From contig NZ_CP007509.1 of the NCBI RefSeq assembly GCF_000661915.1, positions 1,178,001-1,242,000 of the forward strand: a stretch of DNA of 64,000 bases. The letters are read 5' to 3'. A model generated the notes under the pieces. The model saw only the letters and a list, made by a program, of their open reading frames with translations. It searched no databases and had not been told where the DNA came from. Below are positions 33,549 to 44,517 of this stretch, piece by piece. This stretch comes from Stutzerimonas decontaminans (GTDB taxonomy: Bacteria; Pseudomonadota; Gammaproteobacteria; Pseudomonadales; Pseudomonadaceae). The position numbers and the translations under genes were made by a program. The first letter of the stretch is position 1; the number at the start of each line of letters is the position of its first letter.

Positions 33549-34904
33549 TCAGCCGTTTACCAATTGTCGGGCTGCCTGCCGGTGATCGGTGATCAGTCCC
33601 TGCACGTCGAGGCCTTCGACCTGGCCGTCGATGACGCGCCATTTGCCGCCGACCATCACCCGGTCCGCACGGTCGGCGGCGCAAAGCAGCAACGCAGCGA
33701 TGGGATCGTGGCTGCCGGAGAAGCGCAGTTCGTCCAGCTTGAAAAGGGCAAGATCGGCCTGTTTGCCGACTGCCAGCTCGCCGATGTCGCTACGTCCAAG
33801 CAAACGTGCCGAGCCGCGGGTCGCCCAACCGAGCACCTTCTCTGGGGTGATTTTCTCGGCGCCGTAGCGCAGGCGCTGGATGAACAGCGCCTGACGCGCT
33901 TCGAGCATCATGTTGGAAGCATCGTTGGAGGCCGAACCGTCGACGCCCAGGCCGATGATGGCGCCTTTCTCCTCCAGCTCAAGCGTGTGGCAGATGCCGG
34001 AGGCCAGGCGCATGTTGGAACTCGGGCAATGGCAGATGCCGACCGCGGCTGCACCCAGGCGGTGAATCTCCACCTGATTGAAGTGAATGCCATGGGCCAG
34101 CCAGGTTCGCGGGCCGAGCCAGCCGACGCTCTGCAGGTAGTCCACGGTGCGCATGCCGAAGCGTTTCGCGCAGAACTCTTGCTCGTCCAACGTTTCGGCC
34201 AGGTGGGTGTGCAGACGCACATCGCGCGCTTCGGCCAGCTCCGCGCAGGTGCGCATGATGTCGGTGGTGACCGAGAACGGCGAGCAGGGCGCCAGGGCGA
34301 TCTGTATCTGCGCACCGTCGCCGCGCTCGTGGTAGCGGTCGATCAGCCGCTCGCTGTCGGCAAGAATGGTCTCGGCGTCCTGCACCACGCTTTTGCAGGG
34401 CAGGCCGCCGTTTTCCTTGGACAGGTTCATCGAACCGCGGGTGAGCATGGCGCGCATGCCCAGCTCGCGGACGGCCTCGACCTGGATGTCGATGGCGTCC
34501 TCGAGCCCGCCCGGAAACAGGTAGTGGTGGTCCGCCGCCGTGGTGCAGCCGGACAGCAACAATTCGGCAAGCGCCACCTTGCTCGCCAGCTGCAATGCCT
34601 CTGGAGTGAGTCGCGCCCAGACCGGGTAGAGCGTCAGCAGCCAGTTGAACAGTGGCTCGTTGACCACCGGCCCCCAGGCGCGGGTAAGGGTCTGGTAGAA
34701 ATGGTGATGGGTGTTGACCAGCCCCGGAAGCACCACGTGCTCGCGGGCGTCGAAGGTCTCGTCCACCGGCAGTGAGGGCGAGGCCCCAGCGGCGAGCATT
34801 TCGACAATGACGCCGTTCTCGACCACCAGCCCGCCAGGGGCACGGTGGTCGTTTGCGGTGAACAGAGCGAGGGGATTCTTGATCCAAATTCGATGAGCAG
34901 GCAT
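33549..34904 (-). CDS. 8-oxoguanine deaminase
   Basis: Converts 8-oxoguanine to urate plus ammonia. The 451-aa amidohydrolase has metal-binding His66 and His68 in VNTHHHFYQTLTRA, HTHLAETLDEQEF, and the catalytic Asp in GLGVDGSASNDASNM. The HHFYQTLTR segment and overall length match the 8-oxoguanine deaminases of pseudomonads rather than TrzN/AtzB-type triazine hydrolases or cytosine deaminase. It is 203 bp upstream of the BMP gene on the same strand. Confidence 0.88.
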   Translation of the reverse strand: MPAHRIWIKNPLALFTANDHRAPGGLVVENGVIVEMLAAGASPSLPVDETFDAREHVVLPGLVNTHHHFYQTLTRAWGPVVNEPLFNWLLTLYPVWARLTPEALQLASKVALAELLLSGCTTAADHHYLFPGGLEDAIDIQVEAVRELGMRAMLTRGSMNLSKENGGLPCKSVVQDAETILADSERLIDRYHERGDGAQIQIALAPCSPFSVTTDIMRTCAELAEARDVRLHTHLAETLDEQEFCAKRFGMRTVDYLQSVGWLGPRTWLAHGIHFNQVEIHRLGAAAVGICHCPSSNMRLASGICHTLELEEKGAIIGLGVDGSASNDASNMMLEARQALFIQRLRYGAEKITPEKVLGWATRGSARLLGRSDIGELAVGKQADLALFKLDELRFSGSHDPIAALLLCAADRADRVMVGGKWRVIDGQVEGLDVQGLITDHRQAARQLVNG

Positions 34905-35040
34905 GGCCGGCTTTCTCCTGAAGGGTTGAGTTCAGAGTAGCCAGCTCAGTTATGCCCTGTCTGCTGATCCAGGGGGCAGGGGTGGTGTCTCTGCCGCGGG
35001 TCGAAAGATAAGGGATGTCACAGGGGCTGCCAAGGGCTGG

Positions 35041-35070
35041 TTCGTGGGAGCGGTCTTGACCGCGAATGAA
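35041..35070. repeat. REP-like hairpin GCGGTC-TT-GACCGC
   Basis: Six-bp arms at 35050-35055 and 35058-35063 followed by GAATG. The core GTCTTGACCGCGAATG is shared with both arms of the palindrome at 17741-17788. Confidence 0.5.
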
Positions 35071-35126
35071 TCCGGCACCGACCCTAGTCTTTCGCAGACA
35101 AGCCCCCATGGACGCGCTCGCAGCGA

Positions 35127-35807
35127 TTACCAGGGCAGCGGATCGCCCTGGTAATCCAGATACCAATGCCCGCCCTGACCAATCGCCCGGGTAACCTGCT
35201 CAACCATCCCCCGCGTGCTGGTCTCGACATCCAGCGGTGCCTGGTCGCCACCCATGTCGGTCTTGACCCAACCCGGATGCATCGACAGCACGGTCAGCTT
35301 CGTTTCGCCCAACCCAGCAACAAAGGTGCGCGTCATGTGATTCAGCGCGGCCTTGCTCGCGCCGTACAGGTCCATGCCCATGCCTGGACCGGTTTCGACG
35401 CTGCCGAGGATCGAACTCATGAAGACGATCATGCCCTGCTGAGGATCGACCAGCGGCAACAACCGCTCGGCCAGGCGCACTGGGGCGACCGCGTTGGTGT
35501 AGAACAGCTGGCCGACTTCCGTTTGCGTGGCTTGCGTGGCCGGTTTGTCCTGCGGGCCGGCAACGCCGGCATTGACGAACAGCACGTCGAGCCGGGTGCC
35601 GGACAAGCGTTTGGCCAGTTCGTCTACGCTGCTTGCATCGTCCATATCCAGCGTTTCGACGCGCACCTGCGGTATCTGGCGCAGCGTGTCGGCGTGCTGC
35701 GGATCGCGTACCGTGGCGATCACCTGCCAGCCTGCGCTGGAGAACTGCTTGGCCAGGCCGAGGCCCAGACCGCGGGAAGCGCCGATGATGAGTACGGTTT
35801 TTTGCAT
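35127..35807 (-). CDS. Short-chain dehydrogenase/reductase
   Basis: A 226-aa SDR protein with an NAD(P)-binding motif GASRGLG (residues 9-15), VNAGVAG at 78-84, the catalytic Ser131/132 region MSSILGS and the YGASK motif (Tyr148, Lys152). The start at 35807 gives the usual MQKTVLIIGAS. The substrate cannot be inferred, and neither neighbour suggests a pathway. Confidence 0.9.
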   Translation of the reverse strand: MQKTVLIIGASRGLGLGLAKQFSSAGWQVIATVRDPQHADTLRQIPQVRVETLDMDDASSVDELAKRLSGTRLDVLFVNAGVAGPQDKPATQATQTEVGQLFYTNAVAPVRLAERLLPLVDPQQGMIVFMSSILGSVETGPGMGMDLYGASKAALNHMTRTFVAGLGETKLTVLSMHPGWVKTDMGGDQAPLDVETSTRGMVEQVTRAIGQGGHWYLDYQGDPLPW

Positions 35808-36011
35808 GGTGCGTCCTCGGAATTCATGACAGGCCGGCAAGCATAGCGCGGCGGAAACTTTTCCGGCGTAAAGGCGGCGTGCGGCGTTCGACCGCTGCAC
35901 GAGTGTTGCAAGCCGTTTCCCGGCGATGGCGCCGAAGGCTCTGTTTCGGCTCTTATGGGCTAGCTCTGCCGGTGCGCCCGGAAGCACCGAATCAACGATC
36001 AGGGGGATCCG

Positions 36012-38726
36012 ATGCCCGAACAGCAAACCCAGTCGAACCGCTGGCACGCGCGCCAGACCGATGAGGCATTGCTTGCGCTGGAGTCTTCGAGCGCCGGCCT
36101 AACCGACGAGCAGGCCCAGCAGCGGCTGCTCAAGTACGGTCCCAATCGGCTCGACGAGGCCAAGCCTGCGAGCATCTGGCAGCGACTGCTGCGCCATGTG
36201 AACAACGTGCTGCTTTACGTGCTGATCGCCGCGGCACTGGTCACTGCATTGATGGGGCATTGGGTCGATACCTTCGTCATTCTGGCGGTGGTGGTACTTA
36301 ACGTGGTGATTGGTTTCGTTCAGGAAGGCAAGGCCGAGAAGGCGCTGCAGGCGATCCGTCATCTGCTTGCGCCCCGGGCGGTGGTGCTGCGTGACGGTCG
36401 CCAGCAGGACATCGATGCCGCCGAGCTGGTGCCCGGCGATATTGTGCTGCTGGCGTCGGGCGATAGCCTGCCGGCCGATGTGCGTTTGCTGCAGGCACGC
36501 AACCTGCGCGTCGACGAGGCCGCCCTGACCGGTGAATCGGTCCCCGTCGACAAGCAGGTCGACGCCGTGGCCGATGATGCCTCTATCGGTGATCGCCTCT
36601 GCATGGGTTATGCCGGTACGCTGGTGACCCAGGGCCAGGCACGCGCTGTGGTGGTCGCCACCGGTGGTGCCACCGAGATGGGCCGCATCGGCCGCATGCT
36701 GGAGTCGGTGGAGCAGGGCACCACACCGCTACTGCGCAAGATGGAGGAATTCGGCCGCATCCTGACCGTGGTCATCCTGGCGACCGGCGCGTTGCTGTTT
36801 CTCTTCGGCACGCTGGTGCGCGGTATGGGCGTCGGCGAGATGTTCATGGCGGCGGTTGGGCTGTCGGTTGCGGCGATTCCGGAGGGCTTGCCAGCGATCA
36901 TGACCATCACCCTGGCCATCGGCGTACAGCGCATGGCCACCCGCAACGCGGTGATCCGGCGCCTGCCGGCGGTGGAGACCCTGGGTTCGGTGACGGTGAT
37001 CTGCTCGGACAAGACCGGCACGCTGACTCGCAATGAGATGACCGTGCAGCAGGTGATCTGCGCCGGCCAGTCGCTGGAAGTCGAAGGTGCTGGTTACGCG
37101 CCGCAGGGTGCGTTCCTGTTCGAAGGTTCAGCAGTCGAACCGGCCGTGTTGCAGGGGCGCTCCCCGGCGGCTCGTGCCCTGGTGGAGGCGGCGGCACTGT
37201 GCAATGACGCCAGCTTGCACGAGAAGGATCAGGCCTGGGTGTTGGCCGGCGACCCCACCGAAGGCGCATTGCTGACCCTGGCGATGAAGGCGGGGTTGTC
37301 GCCGACAGCCCTGCAGGTCGATCGGCCGCGGCTGGACGTGATTCCCTTCGAGTCCGAGCACCGTTTCATGGCGACGCTGCATGCCTGCGAAGGCGCGCGT
37401 GAAGTGCTGCTCAAGGGCGCGCCGGAACGCGTGCTGGCGATGTGTTCCTACCAGCTCGAAGCCGATGGCAAGGAGCAGGCGCTGGACGAAGCGCACTGGC
37501 ACGAGCAGATCGAGGCGCAGGCGCGTGCCGGTCGACGCGTGTTGGCTCTGGCCCGGCGCAGGCTGGCCGCCGGCAAGGAGCATCTCGACCATGCGGATGT
37601 CGCCGGTGGCCTTACGCTGCTCGGTTTGGTCGGCATCATCGATCCGCCACGCGACGAGGCGATAACCGCCGTGGCGCAGTGCCGTGCTGCCGGCATTCGC
37701 GTGGTGATGATCACCGGTGACCACGGGGTGACCGCCAGCGCCATCGCCCGGCAGCTTGGTATGGGCGATGACATTAAAGCGATTACCGGGCCCGAGCTGG
37801 AGCTGATGGACGAAGCGGCCATGCGCGAGGCCGTCGCCGAGGCCCGCGTGTTCGCCCGCGCCAGCCCGGAACACAAGCTGCGTCTGGTGCGCGCGCTGCA
37901 GGCCAACGGCGAGGTGGTCGCCATGACCGGCGACGGCGTCAACGATGCGCCGGCGCTGAAGCAGGCGGACGTCGGCGTGGCCATGGGCATGAAAGGCACC
38001 GAGGCAGCCAAACAGGCTGGCGCGATCGTGCTGGCGGACGACAATTTCGCCTCCATCGCCCACGCAGTGGAAGAGGGGCGGACGGTCTACGACAACCTGC
38101 GCAAGACCGTGACCTTCCTGCTGCCGATCAACGGTGGCGAGTCGTTGTCGCTGCTGCTCGCCGTGCTGCTTGGCATCGCATTGCCGATCACCCCGGTGCA
38201 GGTGCTCTGGGTCAACATGGTCAGCTCGGTGGCGCTGGCGCTGGTGCTGGCCTTCGAGCCGACCGAGGCGGATGTGATGCAGCGACCGCCCCGGCGACCG
38301 GACGAGCCCATGCTGTCACGCTTCGTCATCTGGCGGATCTTCTTCGTCTCGGCGCTGTTTCTCGCCGGCATCTTCGGCATGTACCAGTGGATGCTGTCTC
38401 AGGGCGCGACGGTCGAGGCGGCGCGCACGGTAGCGGTGAATACACTGGTCTGCATGGAGGTGTTCTATCTGTTCAGCGTGCGTTACCTGAAGGCGCCGTC
38501 CTTCACCGTGCAAGGCGTGAAGGGCACGCCACGGGTGCTGGTGGCGGTGTTCGGCGTGTTCGCGCTGCAGTTGCTGTTCACCTACGCGCCATTCATGCAG
38601 TCGCTGTTCGCCTCCGAGGCGCTGTCGTTGACCACCGGCGTACTGGTGGTGCTCGCCGGGGTGGCGGTGCTGGTGATTCTGGAAATCGAGAAGGCGTTGC
38701 TGCGTCGCGTCGGGGCTGGGCCGTGA
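36012..38726 (+). CDS. P2-type cation-transporting ATPase (Ca2+/Mg2+/Na+ type)
   Basis: A 904-aa P-type ATPase: an N-terminal cation ATPase domain (residues 10-70), the actuator domain with LTGESVPVDK, the membrane motif AIPEGLPAIMTITLAIG, phosphorylated Asp333 in CSDKTGTLTRNE, the hinge MTGDGVNDAPALKQADVGVAMG and six C-terminal helices. PEGLP places it in the P2 group (SERCA/PMR-like or bacterial MgtA-like exporters); the ion cannot be fixed by eye. GGGG/GATCC precedes the ATG at 36012. It is monocistronic and convergent with mltF. Confidence 0.9.
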   Translation: MPEQQTQSNRWHARQTDEALLALESSSAGLTDEQAQQRLLKYGPNRLDEAKPASIWQRLLRHVNNVLLYVLIAAALVTALMGHWVDTFVILAVVVLNVVIGFVQEGKAEKALQAIRHLLAPRAVVLRDGRQQDIDAAELVPGDIVLLASGDSLPADVRLLQARNLRVDEAALTGESVPVDKQVDAVADDASIGDRLCMGYAGTLVTQGQARAVVVATGGATEMGRIGRMLESVEQGTTPLLRKMEEFGRILTVVILATGALLFLFGTLVRGMGVGEMFMAAVGLSVAAIPEGLPAIMTITLAIGVQRMATRNAVIRRLPAVETLGSVTVICSDKTGTLTRNEMTVQQVICAGQSLEVEGAGYAPQGAFLFEGSAVEPAVLQGRSPAARALVEAAALCNDASLHEKDQAWVLAGDPTEGALLTLAMKAGLSPTALQVDRPRLDVIPFESEHRFMATLHACEGAREVLLKGAPERVLAMCSYQLEADGKEQALDEAHWHEQIEAQARAGRRVLALARRRLAAGKEHLDHADVAGGLTLLGLVGIIDPPRDEAITAVAQCRAAGIRVVMITGDHGVTASAIARQLGMGDDIKAITGPELELMDEAAMREAVAEARVFARASPEHKLRLVRALQANGEVVAMTGDGVNDAPALKQADVGVAMGMKGTEAAKQAGAIVLADDNFASIAHAVEEGRTVYDNLRKTVTFLLPINGGESLSLLLAVLLGIALPITPVQVLWVNMVSSVALALVLAFEPTEADVMQRPPRRPDEPMLSRFVIWRIFFVSALFLAGIFGMYQWMLSQGATVEAARTVAVNTLVCMEVFYLFSVRYLKAPSFTVQGVKGTPRVLVAVFGVFALQLLFTYAPFMQSLFASEALSLTTGVLVVLAGVAVLVILEIEKALLRRVGAGP

Positions 38727-38747
38727 GGCAGTCTGGCCGCCTGGCAG

Positions 38748-40664
<1,917 letters not shown>

Positions 40665-40742
40665 TCAGCCGGTAGGCTGGCTTGGGCGGAGCGTCTAAGC
40701 TGATGTTCCTCTAACTCACCCATTCATCTGGCGGAGCCTGCT

Positions 40743-41681
40743 ATGCACGAGCTGATCCTGCACCACTATCCCACCTCGCCCTTTGCCGAAAAGGCGCGTC
40801 TGATGCTGGGTTTCAAGCAGTTGTCCTGGCGCTCGGTGATGATTCCGCCGGTCATGCCCAAGCCCGATCTCACCGCGCTGACCGGTGGTTATCGGCGCAC
40901 GCCGGTGCTGCAAGTCGGTGCCGATGTGTATTGCGATACAGCGTTGATCGCGCGTCGCCTCGAAGCGGAGAAGGCCACTCCGGCGCTGTTTCCGGAGGGG
41001 CAGGAATTTGCAGCCGCGACACTGGCCAAGTGGGCCGATTCAGTATTGTTCCTGAATGCGGTGAGTCTGGTGTTTCAGCCGGAATCAATGGCTTTGCGAT
41101 TTGCCCAGGTGCCCAAGGACTTCGTCCAGACCTTCAGCAAGGACCGCGCGCAGCTATTCGCCAATGGCTCGGTCAGTCGCGTTCCGCTTGAGCAGGCGAA
41201 GAACGACTGGCCGACCTTCATGACGCGGCTGCAACAGCAACTGGCGCGCGAGGAGGGTGAATTCCTGCTGGGTGGGGCGCCGTCGATCGCCGACTTCGCC
41301 GTCGCACATTGCCTGTGGTTTCTGCGCGCAACGCCGGTCACCGCGCCGCTGGTAGATGACTATCCGGAGGTCCGGGCCTGGCTGGGCAAGGTGCTCGGCG
41401 TGGGACATGGCTCAAGCAGCGAGCTGTCCGCTGAAGATGCTCTGCGTATCGCTCTGGAGGCCGAGCCGGCCGCGCTGCCGGACGAGGATTTCGCAGAGCC
41501 CAACGGCTTCCACGAAGGTCAGCAAGTCGCTATCGCGGCGGTGGATTACGGCGCCGACCCGGTCGAGGGCGAACTGGTATTTGCCGGTATGGAGGAGCTG
41601 ATCCTGCGCCGTAGCGATGATCGAACCGGTGTCGTGCACGTGCACTTCCCGCGTGTGGGCTATCGGATCGAGGCGCGCTGA
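40743..41681 (+). CDS. Glutathione S-transferase family protein with C-terminal extension
   Basis: A 312-aa protein. Residues 1-80 are a thioredoxin-like GST domain (LILHHYPTSPFAEKARLML, then the cis-Pro TPVLQ region), and about 90-220 an alpha-helical GST C-domain (GGAPSIADFAVAHCL). About 90 further residues, predicted beta-rich (FHEGQQVAIAAVDYGADPVEGEL), go beyond the usual GST length. The substrate is unknown. It ends 3 bp before the convergent DUF4344 gene. Confidence 0.85.
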   Translation: MHELILHHYPTSPFAEKARLMLGFKQLSWRSVMIPPVMPKPDLTALTGGYRRTPVLQVGADVYCDTALIARRLEAEKATPALFPEGQEFAAATLAKWADSVLFLNAVSLVFQPESMALRFAQVPKDFVQTFSKDRAQLFANGSVSRVPLEQAKNDWPTFMTRLQQQLAREEGEFLLGGAPSIADFAVAHCLWFLRATPVTAPLVDDYPEVRAWLGKVLGVGHGSSSELSAEDALRIALEAEPAALPDEDFAEPNGFHEGQQVAIAAVDYGADPVEGELVFAGMEELILRRSDDRTGVVHVHFPRVGYRIEAR

Positions 41682-41684
41682 AGT

Positions 41685-42524
41685 TTAGTGCGGCGCGGCT
41701 GCAGCGCTGCGCAGCCGCGGCAGTTCCGCAGCCAGGTCGCGGAAGTAGGCGATGCGCTCGTAGCACAGGGTGAGTTCGCCGCTGATGCGGTTGAACCAGG
41801 CGTCCGGAGCGCCGCAGGTGCTCATGCGCAAGGTCAGATCGCGGGGCAGGTCGAAGGCATCGCTGGCCTTGGCCGCGACCGCTTCGAGTTCGCCGCTGGC
41901 GCGAATCTTTTCCAGCAATTCGGCACCACCGGGCAGATGCCCGGGTGGTGTGTCGTAGATCACCTGAATACGGTGCCGCGCCGGTTGCTCGTCGCTGCGG
42001 CCGAAATGCTCGCGAAACCACTCCACCGCGTGAGCTGCCTGCGCGTATTCCTCGGGACAGTACAGCGCACGTTCCACCGGTAACCCACTGACCTCCAGCA
42101 CCCAGTCGAGCCGGTCCGGATCGCTGCCGTAGGCCAGGCAGGCGATGTTGTAGAAGCGTTGCGCATCCAGCGCATGGCTGTCCCAGACGGGCACCTGTGC
42201 GCCGTTGCGCTCCGCGTTTTGCCATTCCAGACGCCAGTAATCGGCGACGTCCATCAGCTTGGCGTAGAAGTCGTCGCGGTGTTGTTCCTGCTGCAGCAGG
42301 AACAGGCCCATGAAACCCAGCTGGTCAGCAGCATCTTCCTCACGGCCCAGTACCGGCAGTTGCAGTTCGCTGATCAGCAGGTGCCCCATCTCATGCATCA
42401 GGGTGAATTCGGAATTGGCGACCGTGAAGCGGACCTCGTCCACCGACAGTTCCGCTGCCGGGTCGCCTTGCTGCGCGTGCGCCAACAGCGGCAGAAGCAG
42501 CGGCAGCAGAGCGAGAAGCTTCAT
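41685..42524 (-). CDS. Secreted DUF4344-family metallopeptidase
   Basis: A 279-aa protein with a signal peptide (MKLLALLPLLLPLLAHA, cleavage before QQGD) and a zinc-protease motif HEMGH (His44, Glu45, His48) followed by an acidic EEDAADQ stretch that probably supplies the third ligand. This matches the DUF4344 putative metallopeptidases; no substrate is known. It overlaps the PPK2-like gene by 4 bp (ATGA), forming a coupled pair. Confidence 0.82.
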   Translation of the reverse strand: MKLLALLPLLLPLLAHAQQGDPAAELSVDEVRFTVANSEFTLMHEMGHLLISELQLPVLGREEDAADQLGFMGLFLLQQEQHRDDFYAKLMDVADYWRLEWQNAERNGAQVPVWDSHALDAQRFYNIACLAYGSDPDRLDWVLEVSGLPVERALYCPEEYAQAAHAVEWFREHFGRSDEQPARHRIQVIYDTPPGHLPGGAELLEKIRASGELEAVAAKASDAFDLPRDLTLRMSTCGAPDAWFNRISGELTLCYERIAYFRDLAAELPRLRSAAAAPH

Positions 42525-43339
42525 GGCGTGCTGTCCAGATCGGCATGGGTGAATGGCGCCGGGCGTGTCGGCCAGGTGAGCGCCAGGCGCTCGAATTCGC
42601 GGGCGAGCAGGCTGGCCACGAGCAGGTCGCGCAGCCAGCGGTGGTCGGCCGGTATCACGTACCAGGGCACCGTATCGCTGTGGCTGTGGCGCAGCACTTC
42701 GGCCCATTGCGTCTGCTGCCGGGCGAAGTTGCGGTGGTCCTGCAGATCGCCGAGGGTCAGCTTCCAGCGCTTCTCCGGCTGCTCCAGGCGTCGATGCAAA
42801 CGCTGTTTCTGCTCGTCAACGGACAGTTGCAGGTAGCACTTGAGCGGGTGGATTCCATGGGCTGGCAGCTGGCGTTCGAAAGACTCGATCGCGGCCCGAC
42901 GCAGCGGGATGTCGGCGGGTGTGCACAGGCTATCGCGTAGATCGCTGACCAGCGCCTCGTAGTAGCTGCGGTTGAATGCGCCGAGCATGCCGGGCCTGGG
43001 CAGACACGCTCGGTAGCGCCAGAGGAAGTCATGCTGACGTTCCTCCTCGCTTGGCGCCTGGAAACTGTGCGGAGAAAGGCCCAGTGGGTCGAGGCCTGCG
43101 AGCACGCGGCGGATTACGCCGTTCTTGCCGGAGCAGTCCGGGCCCTGCAGCACGAGTAGCAAGGCATCGCGGCGATTGGCCCAGAGCATGGTCTGCTGTA
43201 CCCGTAGCCAGTCTTTCAGGCTTGCCAGCTGCACCTGTGCCTGTGCTTTGTCGAGGCCGTAACCGCGTGCCGGATCGCGCGCCAGCGGTGCCGCCGGGTC
43301 GCACAGGCAGTCATCGAGAATGGCGTCCGCCAGGCGCAT
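42521..43339 (-). CDS. PPK2-family polyphosphate kinase-like protein with atypical Walker A
   Basis: A 272-aa protein of the polyphosphate:nucleotide phosphotransferase (PPK2) family. The P-loop is GPDCSGKNG (residues 66-74) where the family normally has GMDxxGKDG, so a Met and an Asp are replaced by Pro and Asn. Downstream FLWRYRACLPRPG, FNRSYYEALV (Walker B) and PEKRWKLTLGDL (lid) are recognisable. It may still act on polyphosphate, or be a degenerate paralog. It overlaps the DUF4344 gene and is 7 bp downstream of yejK. Confidence 0.8.
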   Translation of the reverse strand: MRLADAILDDCLCDPAAPLARDPARGYGLDKAQAQVQLASLKDWLRVQQTMLWANRRDALLLVLQGPDCSGKNGVIRRVLAGLDPLGLSPHSFQAPSEEERQHDFLWRYRACLPRPGMLGAFNRSYYEALVSDLRDSLCTPADIPLRRAAIESFERQLPAHGIHPLKCYLQLSVDEQKQRLHRRLEQPEKRWKLTLGDLQDHRNFARQQTQWAEVLRHSHSDTVPWYVIPADHRWLRDLLVASLLAREFERLALTWPTRPAPFTHADLDSTP

Positions 43340-43346
43340 GGCGCGG

Positions 43347-44354
43347 TCAGTCCTTGCGCCGCTTGAGCTGGTCCTTCAGCTGGGTTGGCAGCTGGCGGAT
43401 GATCAGCATGTCGCGCGCCTCGTCGTACTCGACCTTCGAGCCCAGCAGATGCGACTCGAAGCTGATCGACAGCCCTTCGGCGCGCCCGGTGAAGCGCTGA
43501 AACTGGTTGAGCGTGCGCTTGTCGGCCGGAATCTCTGGCGACAGGCCGTAGTCCTTGTTGCGGATGTGCTCGTAGAACGCGCGTGGGTTTTCCTCATCGA
43601 TCACCCCGGACAGCTCCTCCAGCGACATCGGCTCGCCGATCTTCGCCTGGCTGCTGGCGTAGCCGACCAGCGCGCTGGTCTTCTCCCGCGCTTTTTCTTC
43701 GGGCAGGTCCTCGCTTTCGACGTAGTCGCTGAAGGCCTTGAGCAGCGTGCGCGTCTCGCCCGGGCCGTCGACGCCTTCCTGGCAGCCGATGAAGTCGCGG
43801 AAGTACTCGGACACCTTCTTGCCGTTCTTGCCCTTGATGAAGGAGATGTACTGCTTGGACTGCTTGTTGTTCTGCCACTCGGAGATGTTGATCCGCGTCG
43901 CCAGGTGCAGCTGGCCGAGGTCCAGGTGCCGGGCTTCGGTCACGTCCAGCGAGTCGGTAACGGTGACGCCGTTGCTGTGGTGCAGCAGGGCGATGGCCAG
44001 GTAATCGGTCATGCCCTGCTGGTAGTGGGCGAACAGCACGTGACCACCGGTGGACAGGTTGGATTCCTCCATCAGCTTCTGCAGGTGCTCGACTGCCTGG
44101 CGGCTGAATGCGGTGAAGTCCTGATTGCCTTCCATGTACTGCGCGAGCCAGCCGCTGAACGGATAAGCGCCGGACTCCTCGTGAAAGAAGCCCCAGGCCT
44201 TGCCCTGCTTGGCGTTGTAGCTCTCGTTGAGATCGGCCAGCAGGTTTTCGATGGCCTGGGAGTTGCCCAGCTCCGAGTCACGGGCATGAAGCACGGCGGG
44301 GGTGCCGTCCGGCTTTTTCTCGATCAGATGGACGATGCAGTGGCGGATGGGCAT
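43347..44354 (-). CDS. yejK: Nucleoid-associated protein YejK/NdpA
   Basis: A 335-aa cytosolic protein of the 37-kDa nucleoid-associated family. The N-terminus [17 protein letters not shown] and the internal [12 protein letters not shown] and [15 protein letters not shown] segments match NdpA. The length agrees with pseudomonad homologs. The ATG at 44354 is the family start. It is first in the yejK-ppk2-DUF4344 run. Confidence 0.92.
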   Translation of the reverse strand: MPIRHCIVHLIEKKPDGTPAVLHARDSELGNSQAIENLLADLNESYNAKQGKAWGFFHEESGAYPFSGWLAQYMEGNQDFTAFSRQAVEHLQKLMEESNLSTGGHVLFAHYQQGMTDYLAIALLHHSNGVTVTDSLDVTEARHLDLGQLHLATRINISEWQNNKQSKQYISFIKGKNGKKVSEYFRDFIGCQEGVDGPGETRTLLKAFSDYVESEDLPEEKAREKTSALVGYASSQAKIGEPMSLEELSGVIDEENPRAFYEHIRNKDYGLSPEIPADKRTLNQFQRFTGRAEGLSISFESHLLGSKVEYDEARDMLIIRQLPTQLKDQLKRRKD

Positions 44355-44517
44355 GGTGGTCTCACGGCTGGAATGCAACAGGTTGGGCAGTTTACCCGAG
44401 AGCGGGTGGTGCGTGCCTGCAGCCGAAGCTGCGGTCTGGCGGAGTCGATCTGTGTCAAGGACGCCTCGCGGCGTTGGGGTTAGCCTGCCGTACACAGGAC
44501 GATAGCGGGAGGCACAG

